Positions 11,886-24,009 of a stretch of DNA of 64,000 nt are shown one piece after another. The notes under the pieces were generated by a model. That model did no database searches and had not been told where the DNA came from. It worked only from the letters and a program-made list of their open reading frames with translations. The stretch lies in contig OV884060.1 in assembly GCA_930367215.1 (NCBI GenBank), forward strand, positions 98,170,151-98,234,150, written 5' to 3'. A program made the translations under genes and the position numbers. This DNA comes from Pollenia angustigena. Lineage: Eukaryota; Arthropoda; Insecta; Diptera; Polleniidae. The stretch's first letter is position 1; the number at the start of each line of letters is the position of its first letter.

Positions 11886-12961
11886 CAAAGTATATATACT
11901 TATATTCTGCGTCCTTGAGTAATTCTGTCTGTCCGCCTGCCCGTCTGTTGAAAACACGCTCACTTTCGAAAAACTCAAAAGAAATTAACAAACTTGGTGT
12001 CAAATTGCTTGTAGTTATCCTAAGCAGTTTAAGATTGAAATCCAGCAAAATCGGTTCAATAGGATCAGAGCTATGAATCAAAATGTGGAACCACCACCTA
12101 AAAAAAATTGATAATTTTTTTACAAAAACTAACATAAATGGTGGAAAAATGTACAGAACGATATAAGATTTGCAAAATTTTATTTTATTTAACTAGAGAT
12201 CATGCCGTAAAATTTCGTGAATATCCGTCCATAATTTACCCTAGGCCCCATATAAGCCCTTCTCGCTGAACACAGTATAGTACGCCTAAAACACTTATTA
12301 AAAATGCTATCATAACAAAATTTGGCACGTCAGAGTTAAATAGGATAACAAGTGACACCATAAAGTTTCGTGAAGATCTGTCCATAATTTACCCTAGTCC
12401 CCATATTAACCCTACTCCCAGAAAACAGTTTAGTACGCCTAAAACCATAATTAATAATGCTATTATAACAAAATTTGGTACATCACAGTTTTTTAGAACA
12501 AGAAATGACACCGTGGAATTTCGTGAAGATCGGTCCATAATTTACCCTAGGCCGCATATAAACCCTACTTCCGGAAAACAGTTTAATAGGCCTAAAACCG
12601 TAAAACATAATGCTATCATAACAAATTTTGGCACGTCACAGTTTAATAGGACTAGAAATGACAGAAATGCTCTTGAAAATAATTTAGGTTCAGCTTAAAC
12701 TGTTACGAATAATAATATTTTACTCAAGCTATTTAAAATTGCTAAAAAAAAAAAGCATTAAACTTTCTGGTTGTCGGTCAAAAATTTTATATAGGTCTAA
12801 ACCGCAACCAATTTTAATGCAGATGTCTGATTTTATAAAGATAAACTGGTAATAAATAGACATCAATCAGATATTACTCCTAAAACATTCGAATTGTTGG
12901 TGGAGGGTATCAAAGATTCGGCACAGCCGAATATAGCACTCTAACTTGCTTTGTTTTATTT
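11886..12961 (+). repeat. Dispersed repeat family B (copy 2 of unit)
   Basis: Same family B repeat in the second tandem unit, including the three diverged sub-repeats. Confidence 0.75.
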
Positions 12962-14008
12962 TTTAATTAAAATGTAGCAACAAGCATATATACTTTTGAT
13001 AAGAATAAATTTTGTATAGGCAACGTTATCAAGAGTCGGAGTTGAGGTTTTTGTACCGGAGTCGGAGTGTGAGTCGAAGTACACACAAACAATTCGTGAA
13101 TGCGACTCCAAAATTTTTCGGCATATAAAATTTTGACAAATATTCTAATAATTCACAAAATGAAAATACAATATTTAAAATATTGATTCGAAATTTTTAC
13201 TGAATCCTTTTCTTGCTGTATTTAACCATTTAAATGGTACTGCGTTAAAAAAGGTTTAACGTCAATTAAGGATCAGTCTCATACACATTTAGCATTAAGG
13301 TTAGATTAGGGAGTTGGAATTTCAGCGGTTGGAGTCGGAGTAAGTACTTTTTGTTGACGACTACACAGCCCTGGTGGTCAATATTAAAAAAATATCTGCG
13401 CTAAATTTCTAAGCAAAGAAGCATAACAATAAAAGAGTACTTAAACGGACGTGTGGGTACCGTGGTATTTTTGAAAGTAAAAAGTACAAAAACTAGTACC
13501 ATAGTACTGAATTTTCCATCACTGGTATCTTTCAATGGCTCAAATTGAGTTGGTCTGAAATTGAGAAATGTTAAATGAAATGTAGAAAAAAACTTGACTT
13601 TTAGGTGTGGTTCACATTCAACATCGGCCCTTAAAATTTAACCACCCTTTACCAAAAAATTCTGGGTAAAAAAAAATCGTTCAACGTCATGGTAATAATT
13701 TGGGTTTTCCTAGTACAATATCTTCCCAACAACCTATATTATACCCACACCAAAAGAGTGGAGGGGGTATTATGCATTTGTGCTGACGTGTATACACTAG
13801 CGTGGCCGTTAGTTGTATGGAGAACTTTTTTTTTTTATTTCTTATATTCTCCCCTCCCCCCAACAAATCGGTTTAGTTTTATGTAAAAAAAAAAAAAACC
13901 AAAAAAATTTCGTAGCGATAAGTTGTGTTTTAGGGGGGAGGGGGCGTCCGCCCTTCAAAGTTTGCCATCAAGCCATTTATTTAAATGTAATTTATTTGCA
14001 TATGCCAA

Positions 14009-14569
14009 TATGCAATAAATCAACAGTTAATTCAGTTTTAAAAACTCCTGTTCCGAATATCCCAGTTGATAATAATACACCATCTACCGCAAATGTTGAT
14101 AATGATCTGGCTTCAGTTGTTAATAATGAACTTTTAAGAAATTTAAATAATAATAATATAGTTGCCTCAAATCCGCTTGGTTTTACTCAAAATAAGGAAG
14201 TGAGTGTGTCAATCCCTTATGTACCATTTTTAATAAATAGCCAAGTAGTACATAATTCGTTAAGAGCTATTCCGCCTAAAAAGGCTGTTTTTGTATCACG
14301 TTTAGCTTTTGATACGACTGTTGCAGATGTTGAGTTCTTCATAAAATCCAAAATTGGATCAAATGCAGAGATATCAACGTTTAAATTTAAGCATTCTCAG
14401 CCCCGAGAGATAGCGTCTTTTAAAGTTATTGTTCCTGATCAATATTTTAAAATAATTCATGATCCTGCCTTCTGGCCTATAAATATATTTGCGAGAGTTT
14501 ACTTATAAAGAAAACCGTAGCACTGCTGCTCGTCTTCCATATCGCAACACAAAAATTTCAGAAAACTAA
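14009..14569 (+). pseudogene. LINE ORF1 C-terminal remnant, copy 2
   Basis: Same gag-like C-terminal segment as in copy 1 (KKAVFVSRLAFDTT to FWPINIFARV), with the same frameshift before the stop at 14569. One residue differs (LRNLNNN for LTNLNNN). In this copy the frame happens to be open upstream through the palindrome arm from 13813; that extension is chance read-through of repeat DNA and not part of the protein. Confidence 0.7.
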
Positions 14570-15601
14570 GTGCTGCTCCTGTTGATACAATTCTCTTTAA
14601 TTTATCAAAATGTTAGGGGCTTAAATACTAAACTGTCCTCTCTTTTTGTTGATAGCTTCAATTTTAATCATCAAATCATAATTTTTACCGAAACTTGGCT
14701 TACTGAAAATGTTTTAAACTCTGAGATAATGTGTGATAATTACCATGTTTTCAGACGTGATCGCGAAAATAATAGGAAATCCGGAGGTGTGCTTATCGCT
14801 GTTTCAAACATTTTTCACTCTGAAGCATTAACTTATGATTCACCTTCCAATATTGAATTTACTGGTATAGCAATAAAACTGAAACATAAAAACATATTTA
14901 TTACTTGCTCTTATATTCCTCCATCATCACCGCACTCAGTATATATCGAACATGCTAACGCAATTAAATCTGCTTGTCGTACTGCTAAACTGAATGATTT
15001 GGTTATCTCAGTTGGTGACTTTAATATGCCTTCAATAATATGGAATTACTCACCCGATGACGGGTTCTTTACACCAGTTACGTCAACAAATAATTTAATA
15101 TGTATAGAGTTTCTCAACTCTCTTATGGATTTGTCGCTTTGTCAGTTGAATGGTATATTTAATGATTATGGGAAATTATTAGACTTAATTTTTATAAACG
15201 AATATGTGGACATCGTTGTTAAGCGTTCTGAGCCTATTACCACTCCGGAAGATCGATATCACCCTACAATAGAAGTAAACCTACCAATCTCTTTTTCATC
15301 TAACTCGCAACTTACTGAGGTAAACGATAAGGTATTGTGTTTTAAAAATACAAACTATCCTTTACTTAATAGCCTCTTGGATAATATAAGCTGGGACGAA
15401 TTATTTTTGCCCTCAAGTATTACTTTGGATGAAATAATAAAACGTTTTTATACAAAAATGTATTCACTAATGGAGTTATGTATCCCTAAGCAATCTCTTC
15501 ACAAACCTAGTGGTCCTCCCTGGGGCACAAAACATTTGTCTACAGTCAAAAATAAGAAAAACAAGTTGTATAAAAATTACAAAAAAACAGTCGACTTATA
15601 G
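14570..15601 (+). pseudogene. LINE ORF2 endonuclease part, copy 2
   Basis: AP-endonuclease domain identical in layout to 5001-6032 (FTETWL, SVGDFNMP, LDLIFIN). One visible difference is KSGGVL in place of KSRGVL in copy 1; the Gly form matches the family pattern (SGGVLIAV) and is likely ancestral. The frame ends in the same A-run frameshift as copy 1, so it is separated from the downstream reverse transcriptase. Confidence 0.85.
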
Positions 15602-15639
15602 AATATACCAAATATGCAACTGCTCGTGCTGAGTATAAT

Positions 15640-17439
15640 GTGTTAAACAAATCTTGTTACACTAATTACTTACGTAAAATGAAGAATAATTTCAAAAATA
15701 ATCTTAAATCATTCTACAATTTTGTAAACACCAAAAGAAGAGCTACCATATTTCCTACAGTAATGAAGTTTCAAGACAGTGAGTCTGGTGATGACCTTAA
15801 CATAAGTAACATGTTTGCTGACTTCTTTTCTACGACCTATTCTGATACCAATTATATTGGCTCTATTATTCCTTCTTGTACTCAATCAGTTAATCAAGTT
15901 ATCTCAATTCCATTCTTTGGTGTTTCCACAATTTTATATAACTTAAAAAAACTTAAATTTTCGTATAGAAGTGGTCCTGACAATATTCCTAGCTGTATAT
16001 TGATAAACTGTGCTGAATTTCTCGCAATACCATTAACACGCATTTTTAATATGTCAATTAAATTTGGATATTTCCCTAATACCTGGAAAAAGTCTTTTAT
16101 TATTCCGCTTTACAAATCTGGTACTATGTCTGACATTGTTAATTATCGAGGGATTGCTAAACTAAGTATTATTCCAAAACTTTTTGAAAAGATGGTAACT
16201 GAATGCATTTCTCATCATGTATCATCTCTATTGTCATCTGCTCAACATGGTTTTCGAAAAGGCTGCTCTACTACAACAAATCTATTACAACTAACAACAA
16301 TTATAAATCAGGGTTTTGTGCAACGAAAACAAACTGATATCGTATATACTGATTTTAGCAAGGCGTTTGACAAGGTAAACCATAAACTGCTCCTGAGAAA
16401 ACTTAACACAATTGGATTTTCAAACAACTCTCTTAAATGGATTGAGTCTTATTTATTAAATCGAAAACAATGTGTCCGTTTTAAAAACGTCACATCTAAA
16501 TCGATAGATGTTTTATCTGGTGTACCACAAGGTAGTCATCTTGGGCCATTGCTGTTTACCCTTTTTATCAATGATCTTCCGAACGTGATAAGATTCTCTA
16601 AAGTTTTAATGTATGCGGATGATGTAAAAATTTTTCTCAGTTTTAATAAATATGCAGATCACATTCTACTTCAACAAGACTTGGACTCATTTCAGTCATG
16701 GTGTAATTTAAACTTGATGGAGCTTAACTTGAAAAAATGTAAGCATATGTCTTTCTTTAGAGGAAATCATATAAATGTAAGTTATTCTTTGGGGAACTAT
16801 CAGCTAGAAAATGTTGGTACAATTTTGGATCTAGGAGTTTTGTTGGACGCTAAGTTGAACTTTATTAAGCATATTTCCATAACTGTTAATAAAGCACGGT
16901 GTATTCTTGATTTTATCAAACGATGGGCTAAAGAATTTAAAGACCCATATGTCACAAAGCAACTTTATGTTTCTCTCGTGAGACCCGTCCTTGAATATGC
17001 ATCTATAGTTTGGGATCCTTTATATTTGATTCACAGCAATTATATTGAATCCGTACAAAAACAATTTTTGTTATTCTGCCTTCGTGGTCTACAGTGGAAC
17101 CCATTAGAACTTCCGTCATACACTAGCCGTCTTGCTCTTATCAAACTTCCAACTCTTAAAAGCCGAAGGACTATGTTGAATGTGCCGTTTATATTAAATT
17201 TAATTAATGGTTATATTGTTTCTGATTTCCTGCTCGATAACATTTCATTTAATATTCCTCATCGTCCATCTCGACACTTCGAATTGCTATCGATTAAATA
17301 CTTCAGGACAAATTACGCAAATGCTGATCCATTTAGAAGGATGTGCAGTCAATTTAATAAATTTTATAAAGTTGTAGATTTTTCTTCAAATGCAAATATT
17401 ATAAAACGTAAAATTATCGTCTTATTAAACAATCAATAA
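15640..17439 (+). CDS. LINE ORF2 reverse transcriptase, copy 2 (open)
   Basis: An uninterrupted 599-codon frame for the LINE reverse transcriptase and C-terminal region, with TDFSKAFDKVNH, SGVPQGSHLGPLLF and the catalytic YADD. It retains the seven bases lost in copy 1 (reading KDPYVTKQLYVSLVRP). The true start is upstream, in the endonuclease; the annotated start is only the first Met after the shared frameshift. As it is cut off from its endonuclease and the element is 5'-truncated, it is unlikely to be active by itself. Confidence 0.88.
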   Translation: MLNKSCYTNYLRKMKNNFKNNLKSFYNFVNTKRRATIFPTVMKFQDSESGDDLNISNMFADFFSTTYSDTNYIGSIIPSCTQSVNQVISIPFFGVSTILYNLKKLKFSYRSGPDNIPSCILINCAEFLAIPLTRIFNMSIKFGYFPNTWKKSFIIPLYKSGTMSDIVNYRGIAKLSIIPKLFEKMVTECISHHVSSLLSSAQHGFRKGCSTTTNLLQLTTIINQGFVQRKQTDIVYTDFSKAFDKVNHKLLLRKLNTIGFSNNSLKWIESYLLNRKQCVRFKNVTSKSIDVLSGVPQGSHLGPLLFTLFINDLPNVIRFSKVLMYADDVKIFLSFNKYADHILLQQDLDSFQSWCNLNLMELNLKKCKHMSFFRGNHINVSYSLGNYQLENVGTILDLGVLLDAKLNFIKHISITVNKARCILDFIKRWAKEFKDPYVTKQLYVSLVRPVLEYASIVWDPLYLIHSNYIESVQKQFLLFCLRGLQWNPLELPSYTSRLALIKLPTLKSRRTMLNVPFILNLINGYIVSDFLLDNISFNIPHRPSRHFELLSIKYFRTNYANADPFRRMCSQFNKFYKVVDFSSNANIIKRKIIVLLNNQ

Positions 17440-17552
17440 TTTTGTATTTTATTTGTATTAACTAGTATATGTTATTATATTGTTTAACTGTCTGTAAGGA
17501 TATGATATCCATAGGCAAATTTGTAAATAAATAAATAAATAAATAAATAAAA

Positions 17553-19066
17553 AATATTTTAGCTCTTCTTGTCAACAACATTAGCCTCGAAGAAAGTATT
17601 TTGCTAAAATTAATATTTAAGAAAATAAGAACAAAATATTTAATGTCAAGTGACCCAATTTTGAAATCGATGTCTTCCGATTGGGATGAAATTTGCACCC
17701 ACGTTAGTCCTATTGAATAGTAGTTTAGACACAAGCAAGATCGGTCAAAAAGTTTCAGAGTAAAAGGGGGTCAAGGTTTGCCATACAGGTGTTCTTTCTC
17801 ATCCATGTAACTTATTACCTATTGGTATTAGCAAAATTTGTCCCAAGTAGCTAAGATAGCTATTTAATCAATCTTTATAAAAAAATTTTTTTTGTTTTTT
17901 TTTTTAATATTAAAATTTTTTTTTAAATTTTAAAAACTTTTTTTTTATTGTTTTTTTGCCAAGTTTTTAATTAAAAAAAAATTTTTTTTTTAAAGATTGA
18001 TCAAATAGCTGTCTAATGGCCAATTTTCAGGATTGATATTAAACACATTTATTTTTAAAATCGTTTTAAATACAAAATTCTCTTCTTCACTAAAAACTTA
18101 AGTGAAACTTATGTCACCGATGTGGTACACTTAGGCCCTAATTTTGTAAAACGCAACGAAATCCCAAAAATAACATTGAAAGCAAAAACAATGTCAAAAA
18201 TTAGTCAACATTTTGTTGTTGCTTTCTACATAAATACATGTTGCGTTTTAAAATAATCAACGCCACAAGATATGCAGCGTTTAAAATTTAAAAATTCAAT
18301 ATACATTTCTATAGAAAACAACAACAAAATTATGAAATATTTTAGATTTTGTTTTTGCTTTCAATATAATTTTTGGCGTTGCGTTCGCGTTTTACAAATT
18401 TAGGGCCTTAATTTCAACTTAAGTTTCCATTGTAATATTTTAGCAAGGTGGCCTCAATATTACAACAATACAACAACAACAGGCAAAGCATTAACAGTCA
18501 GCTGTTTTTTCAGACCACCTTGTAAATAAATACACTTTTTTATATTATTTTTTTCTTGTATTAAGTAGTGCTACCATACTTTTATCTTAATTAAATAAGA
18601 CTTTTCAAATAAAACTCAAAAAACCAATCTGTTTTTAAATACGATTTAAGTTTGTTACGAAAATTTTCTTAATATTTATTTCAATACTATCCCGAAAATT
18701 GGGCATAAGCTGCCTGGGACAAATTTTGCTTACACCAATAGGTAATAATTTACATGGATGAGAAAGAACACCTGTATGGCCAAAATTTCAAAATTTGACC
18801 CCCTTTAACTCAGAAACTTTTTGACCGATCTTGTTGAAAATTTCTGTCTAAGCTACTATCAAATAGTAACAATGGTGTAAATTTCATCCAAATCGGAAGA
18901 CGTCGATTTCAAAAATGGGTCACTTGACTTTAAATCCCCTTTTATATATATAAAACGTATATAAAATGATTGGTATTTTGTTGTTATTTTCTTAAATGTT
19001 TGCTAAAATATTAATATCGAGGCTAATGTTGTTGACTAGAAGAGCTAAAATATTGCTATACATCAT
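17553..19066. repeat. Large near-palindrome (foldback), copy 2
   Basis: Counterpart of 7977-9490 with the same nested inverted pairs. A few bases are missing in the right arm, for example AGGAC/CTAAC reduced near 18866 and a short deletion near 19085 compared with copy 1. Confidence 0.85.
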
Positions 19067-19125
19067 ATTATTGTACAATTTTTTTTTATTCAAACAAATT
19101 GCATTTGAATAAATGGCTTAAAGGC

Positions 19126-19622
19126 AAACTCTGAGGGGCGGACGCCCCCCCCCCCCTAAAACACAACTTATCGCTACGAAATTTTTTTGTATTTTTTTAC
19201 ATAAAACTGAACCGATTTGGGGGGTGGGGGGGAGAATATAAGAAATAAAAAAAAAATAACGGCCACCATAGTATACACCTTTAAACATTGGTCCTTAGGT
19301 ATACCGATCGACTCAGAATCACTTTCAGAGTAGATCCAGCAATGCCCGTCTGGCTGGCTGTCCATGTAGCCTTGTTCGCAAAGTGCAGGTCGCAATTTTG
19401 AAGATAATTTAATGAAATTTGGTACATAGGTTCTAATTGGCAAAAGGGCGAATCGGTCCATACCTTTACAAGCTGCTTTACGGAGCAGGGTCTTTGTGTC
19501 CATTATCAGATGATCCACATTTAAAAGTTGTAACAAAGTTGGAAACAAAAAATCCTTCATTCGTTTTCCAAGCGAATATGGTATGGCTACCGTAAGAAAA
19601 ATGTCCGCTGTTCCAGGGGATA
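19126..19622. repeat. Truncated third copy of the 9.56 kb unit
   Basis: The unit start recurs for about 497 bases and then breaks off after CCAGGGGATAT, where copies 1 and 2 continue TGGCACTACACG and this copy continues AGGAGGCAAAG. The point marks the right edge of the array. It carries substitutions absent from copies 1 and 2, for example at 19371 and 19385. Confidence 0.9.
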
Positions 19623-19675
19623 TAGGAGGCAAAGTTAATAAAAAATTAAAATCAGTTTTATTAAAAAATGCCGGA

Positions 19676-19822
19676 TTTTAGGTACAAACAGATATTGGGG
19701 ATATTTTGGGAGGAAGCAAATACTCAATTTAAATATGCTCCCTCAACTTCTGTTGACGTAGAAAGAAGTTATTCTATGTACATGAACTTGCTGAATTCAA
19801 AAAGACAGAGTTTTCTTTTCTA
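19676..19822 (+). pseudogene. hAT transposase C-terminal fragment
   Basis: A short open stretch reads FWEEANTQFKYAPSTSVDVE then RSYSMYMNLLNSKRQSF before a stop at about 19820. This is the hAT C-terminal dimerisation pattern (PSTSVDVERSFS...NLL..KRQ). Nothing upstream of ~19676 continues the protein; the tandem array ends right before it at 19622. It looks like a relic exon of a hAT transposase cut by whatever created the array edge. Confidence 0.7.
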
Positions 19823-20829
19823 AAATTTATCGAATCAATTTAAAAGTTACTGTAACAACGTTTTGAACGAATAAAGCAGAAAATAAACAATAAATTTAAA
19901 TCGCTTTTTCTTAATTTCAACAGCTTATTTTCATGTTTTTAAACTTTTTTTAAGAGCTTAAAACTGTTTTTTTAGTGATTTTTTGGGTTGCCCTCAAATT
20001 CACCATAATTAAAATAATTGTTTTTCCACGTTTAACAATGTTCAATAGCCGTTGAATGTGCTTAAGCTTCGTACAGACGGTGGTCAGACTTTTTTCATTT
20101 TTTTGACAATAGTGCCATTGTCAGATGCATATATTTTACACATCTGCCAAAGGAAAATGTGCTTACAATGTTCACACAGTGCAAGACATTTTTAAGGCAA
20201 TTTAAATGACAACATTGTAAGATCTGACCACCGCACAGTGCTGTGTCCCATAGACATAAATCAAAAAAAACATGTCTTATATTGTACATAAAAATGAACA
20301 ATATCGATAGATAACAAAATTATTCAAATAAATGTAAAATAGTTTTTTAGATTTAACTCTTTTTGTCGGCTCTAGAGGGCGTAAAATTTAGAGAAATTGA
20401 AGTAAAAATGGCTAAACAACTACATGAGTTTTACATGCTTCAGGAAAACTGTTGGTTTTTAGAGTGCGAGAGTGAAATTTTCTTCTGTAGTGTTAACAAT
20501 GTTTAGAACAAACTTTAAACAAATTTTATATGAATTCTTTTCTTATAAGTATTTTTTTATTGGTTTACAAAATGCTTCTTATTTAATTTAGCTCTAAAAA
20601 ATTATAAGCTTTCTTGGATAATTAAAAATAACAAAAATATGAACTGTTTTCTAATAAATAAAAAAAGAAAAACCAGAAACATTTACCATAACTTGAAAGA
20701 AATTCATTTTAAAAAATTGCTATTTTCTTGATTTTTGCTCAAATTTCCATAGCTTGAATAAGTTAAGAAAAAAATAAGCAAGGAATATAATAAGAAATAA
20801 ATCCAAAAAGAAACAATTAAAATTTGTTC

Positions 20830-21490
20830 TTATATACTGTGGTGTAGGGTATCATTCTTCACTTTCTTACTTGTTATACCCTGGCAGGCAGGCCGGCTGG
20901 CTGGCTGTCCATGTAACCTTGTGCGTACAGGTCGCAATTTTGTAGATAATTTGATCAAATTTGGCATAAGGTTCCGATTAGCACGTAGCCCCCATAAAAG
21001 CTTCTATCCGGAATAGGGCCTTTGTGCCGATAACCCATCTTATTAAATTGGTATTAAGAATAAATTTGGTCCAAACTCATCTTATTGCAATCAAAATCAT
21101 CTTCTCCAATTTAATTGGAATCGGTCCATATTTGACTATAGGTGCAATACAAATAATATCCTCCGAAAAAGCATTTAATGCCATAACTTCCTTATAAACA
21201 CATATAAGTATTCACATAAAAATTGGCGCAATGACTTTTACGATAACTACTATGTCATGTCAAAATGTTGTCGTGGTAGATCCTTAATAAACCATAGGTC
21301 CCATATAGACCCCCATGCAAAATCTCAAAGCTGAAGACATTTAAATAATATTGAGCAGAAAGATCTGTTTAATGAATCTTCGCCTCATAACAACATTTTG
21401 TTCTGGCGGGTCCATGATTGTCCATGGGTTCCACTTGCAAAATTTTTTTTTATATGTATATTGTGCTGTAGGTAATCATATGTTCGGGCT
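20830..21490 (+). repeat. Dispersed repeat family A
   Basis: It shares GGCTGGCTGTCCATGTAACC, the GTACAGGTCGCAATTTTG word, an AATCGGTCCATATTTGAC block and a GTTCTGGCGGGTCCATGATT block with the copies inside the unit (115-480), at 24280-24880 and at 38525-38840 (inverted). It starts near TTGTTATACCCTGG and has no coding capacity. Confidence 0.7.
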
Positions 21491-21567
21491 TGACCAACTT
21501 TTCTTTCTTAATTGTTATTTTTACAAGAGCATTTTAAGCGCTCTAAAATCATTTTACAATAAATCGT

Positions 21568-22596
21568 CCCCTTGATATAACAATAGCGTATGTGCTCATA
21601 CGCTATTATTTTTTTATTGCATATTTAGAATCTCCATCATTGATTTTATATCTGGTCAAAATTTCGTCAAACTCTACATCCAAAAAGTAGGTCAAAATGT
21701 CTTTGGAAAAAATAGTGTATAATTTCTTGTTTTAAATTTTCCTTCAATAAGTGTGTAAGTTCATATGCGCTATTTTACTTGAAATTGCACTCCAAAGTTG
21801 TTTAAAGAATAATAGCGTATACGCATTATACTCCATTTTAGCCTGTAGAAAAAAAATACAATTTATGAAAACTTTAACTCATAAAATAGCTTATAATAAT
21901 ATACACTATTGTTTGAGAAATAGTTTCATTCCGACCCTCGAAAGCTTCATTATCTCCAAAATGTGTGCAAGAAGAATGTAATTCCTCGTGGCTCACAGTA
22001 ATTTTTTTTTAACTTACAAGGTGGAAAGAAGCGAAATTGCTTAGATGAGCTAGATGTAGCAGAGGAAGAGAAAGATGACGAATATACTTCTTGTTATTTT
22101 TGATTTACGCAATGTATACCTTAATTTGTCATAATTTTTTGTTTATAATAACCCAAATTGGAAAGTAATGTATATGTGCCACTGAATTAACAAAACTATG
22201 AATTAATCACGGTTTTTTAATGTTACAAATTGATATTTTTGAAATCAAATATTTTAATAAAAATACCGTAAAATTATTGAATAAAACAGCGTATACCATA
22301 TAAAATAAAATAGTGTATCAGATACATCATACGAATTCCTTAAAAAATAAAATAGTCTATATGGAGGACTTGCACTTTGAATAACATAATAATAGTATTA
22401 AAGGATTCGTAGAATAAAAAAAAATTGGTCAATTTAAAGACAAGAAACGGTTTTATGAATTCGTCGAAAAATCTAATATGAAGAATTTTTATTTACCGCG
22501 ATAATGAGGTTTTAATAGACATCCAATTTGACAAAAACTTTAAAAACGATTTTCTCATAACCCCAAAAAAATTATACGCTATTGTTATATTGAGGG
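21568..22596. mobile_element. Non-autonomous TIR element with AATAGCGTAT motifs
   Basis: The left end ATATAACAATAGCGTAT (after CCCCTTG) is inverted at the right end (ATACGCTATTGTTATAT, before TGAGGG). The end motif or close variants recur inside (21593, 21812, about 22288 and 22309), which resembles subterminal transposase-binding sites. Length is about 1.03 kb, with no coding capacity. It sits inside dispersed family A-like sequence. The target duplication is unclear. Confidence 0.6.
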
Positions 22597-22957
22597 TGCG
22601 AAATGATGTTTCAGTATTTTTCACATTAATAATCCGATTCCACCCAAATTCGGAACCAATATATATGCCAACTTTTATTACGATCCGAAAATTTTTGTAG
22701 GTTATATAGCATTTTTTATAAAAAGGATATATGGCAGGACCTTGAGTCCTTGGTCCGATTTAAATGCATTATTGAATCTAAAATAACATTTTTCAATTTG
22801 AGGACACATGGGAGGTAGGAGCGTCCTTGGCCCGATTTGTTTTCAACTTGAATGTTTCTTGACCAAGGTAAATGTAGCTCCTGTACGAAATTTCAACTCT
22901 ATTTTTGTCCCTTCGTTATATGGGATCACAGCACTGTGCACCGTCTGTACGAAGCTT

Positions 22958-24001
22958 TACGCTTGTACATAGTGTCATTGCACTAGTGGTCATCGTATTT
23001 AAATGTCTTAAATGTACAGGCGAGTAAATAAGTGAACGTACACGTAAATCACTTACAGTGTAGTACGTAAGTATACACTCTATATCGTATACCGGTATTT
23101 TACGCAAAACAATAATTTCTTTATCGTTAATAATGCCAGTAATGGATTCAAAACTGTATTAAAGTGGTATCGCTATTATAAGCGAAAATAAACAACTTTG
23201 ATTATTTCTGTCTACAAAATTGGTTCCGATAAAGGATGTACATGCCTAACCATGTCTGTAAGAATTTAAAAAAAATTTTTCTTTATTTGTTTTGTTTTCC
23301 TTTATTTTTTTTTAATTTTATTCAAATATGACGAAAATTGTTTCAGCATTTAAAAAATTTAAATGAAAGAAAAAAAATTGTTTGGTCTTTAGATTGGATG
23401 TCCAAATGGAAATATAAGTTCATAAATAAAAAAATATTTATATATGTATGTACCAATATCACCTACTATATTGACGGGTATTATAAATCATCTGTTATTA
23501 AAAATGTTTTTTTTTTATCTAAAATTTTATTTGAATTTTGAATTTTTTTTATGTCACTGCAGAGGAGCAAAATTAGGAAACATCGCTTTTAACATTTGCA
23601 GTTGCTGCTGTCCATTTTATATCACAACATTTTTCAAGATAGAATAAAATATTCTCTTGTGTTGCTGATGTTGCTACTGGTCTTGTTATTGTTTCATTTC
23701 GCTTTTATTAATCGATACACGATTTTTTTAGTTTATTTTTCAAAAATTTACAAAGTTATTTTATTAAAATAAATTTAAAAAAAAATTGTTCTATTCTGTT
23801 TCTCATTTTGTATTTTGTTTGGTTTTATAAGATTTGTTTATCTCGCATGCAAAATGGAAAATTCGATTAATTTGTTTTGACAGGTGACTTATAAAGTAGC
23901 GGCAACAATACAATGAATCACAACAACAGTGTATGAATAGTTTGTAGAGAAAATAATTTAAGTACAAAAACAACAATAACGCTTGTAGGAGGTGACAACA
24001 G
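22958..24001. other. No recognised feature
   Basis: AT-rich sequence. Short frames at 23338-23647 and 23803-24100 have no recognisable similarity and biased, low-complexity composition; I see no gene or element end here. Confidence 0.5.
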
Positions 24002-24009
24002 AGCCACAT

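Larger units (their letters stand above)
14009..17552 (+). mobile_element. 5'-truncated Jockey-group LINE, copy 2
   Basis: Copy 2 counterpart of the LINE at 4440-7976, at the same position in the palindrome and with the same truncation point and TAAA tail (about 17523-17552). It lacks the 7-base deletion of copy 1. Confidence 0.85.
9566..19125. repeat. Tandem 9.56 kb unit, copy 2
   Basis: This is the second full copy of the unit that starts at base 1. Its LINE reverse-transcriptase frame is open for 599 codons (15640-17439), whereas copy 1 is broken by a 7-base deletion, so copy 2 is closer to the parent sequence at that point. Confidence 0.93.
20064..22957. repeat. Region bounded by 19-base inverted repeats
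   Basis: AAGCTTCGTACAGACGGTG at 20064 faces its exact complement ending at 22957. Inside, 20077-20235 forms a smaller inverted pair (GGTGGTCAGAC against GTCTGACCACC-like), followed by GCACAGTGCTGTG, which also occurs next to the right end. The ends may belong to one 2.9 kb element or to two copies of a small MITE in opposite orientation. No clear target duplication is visible. Confidence 0.5.
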
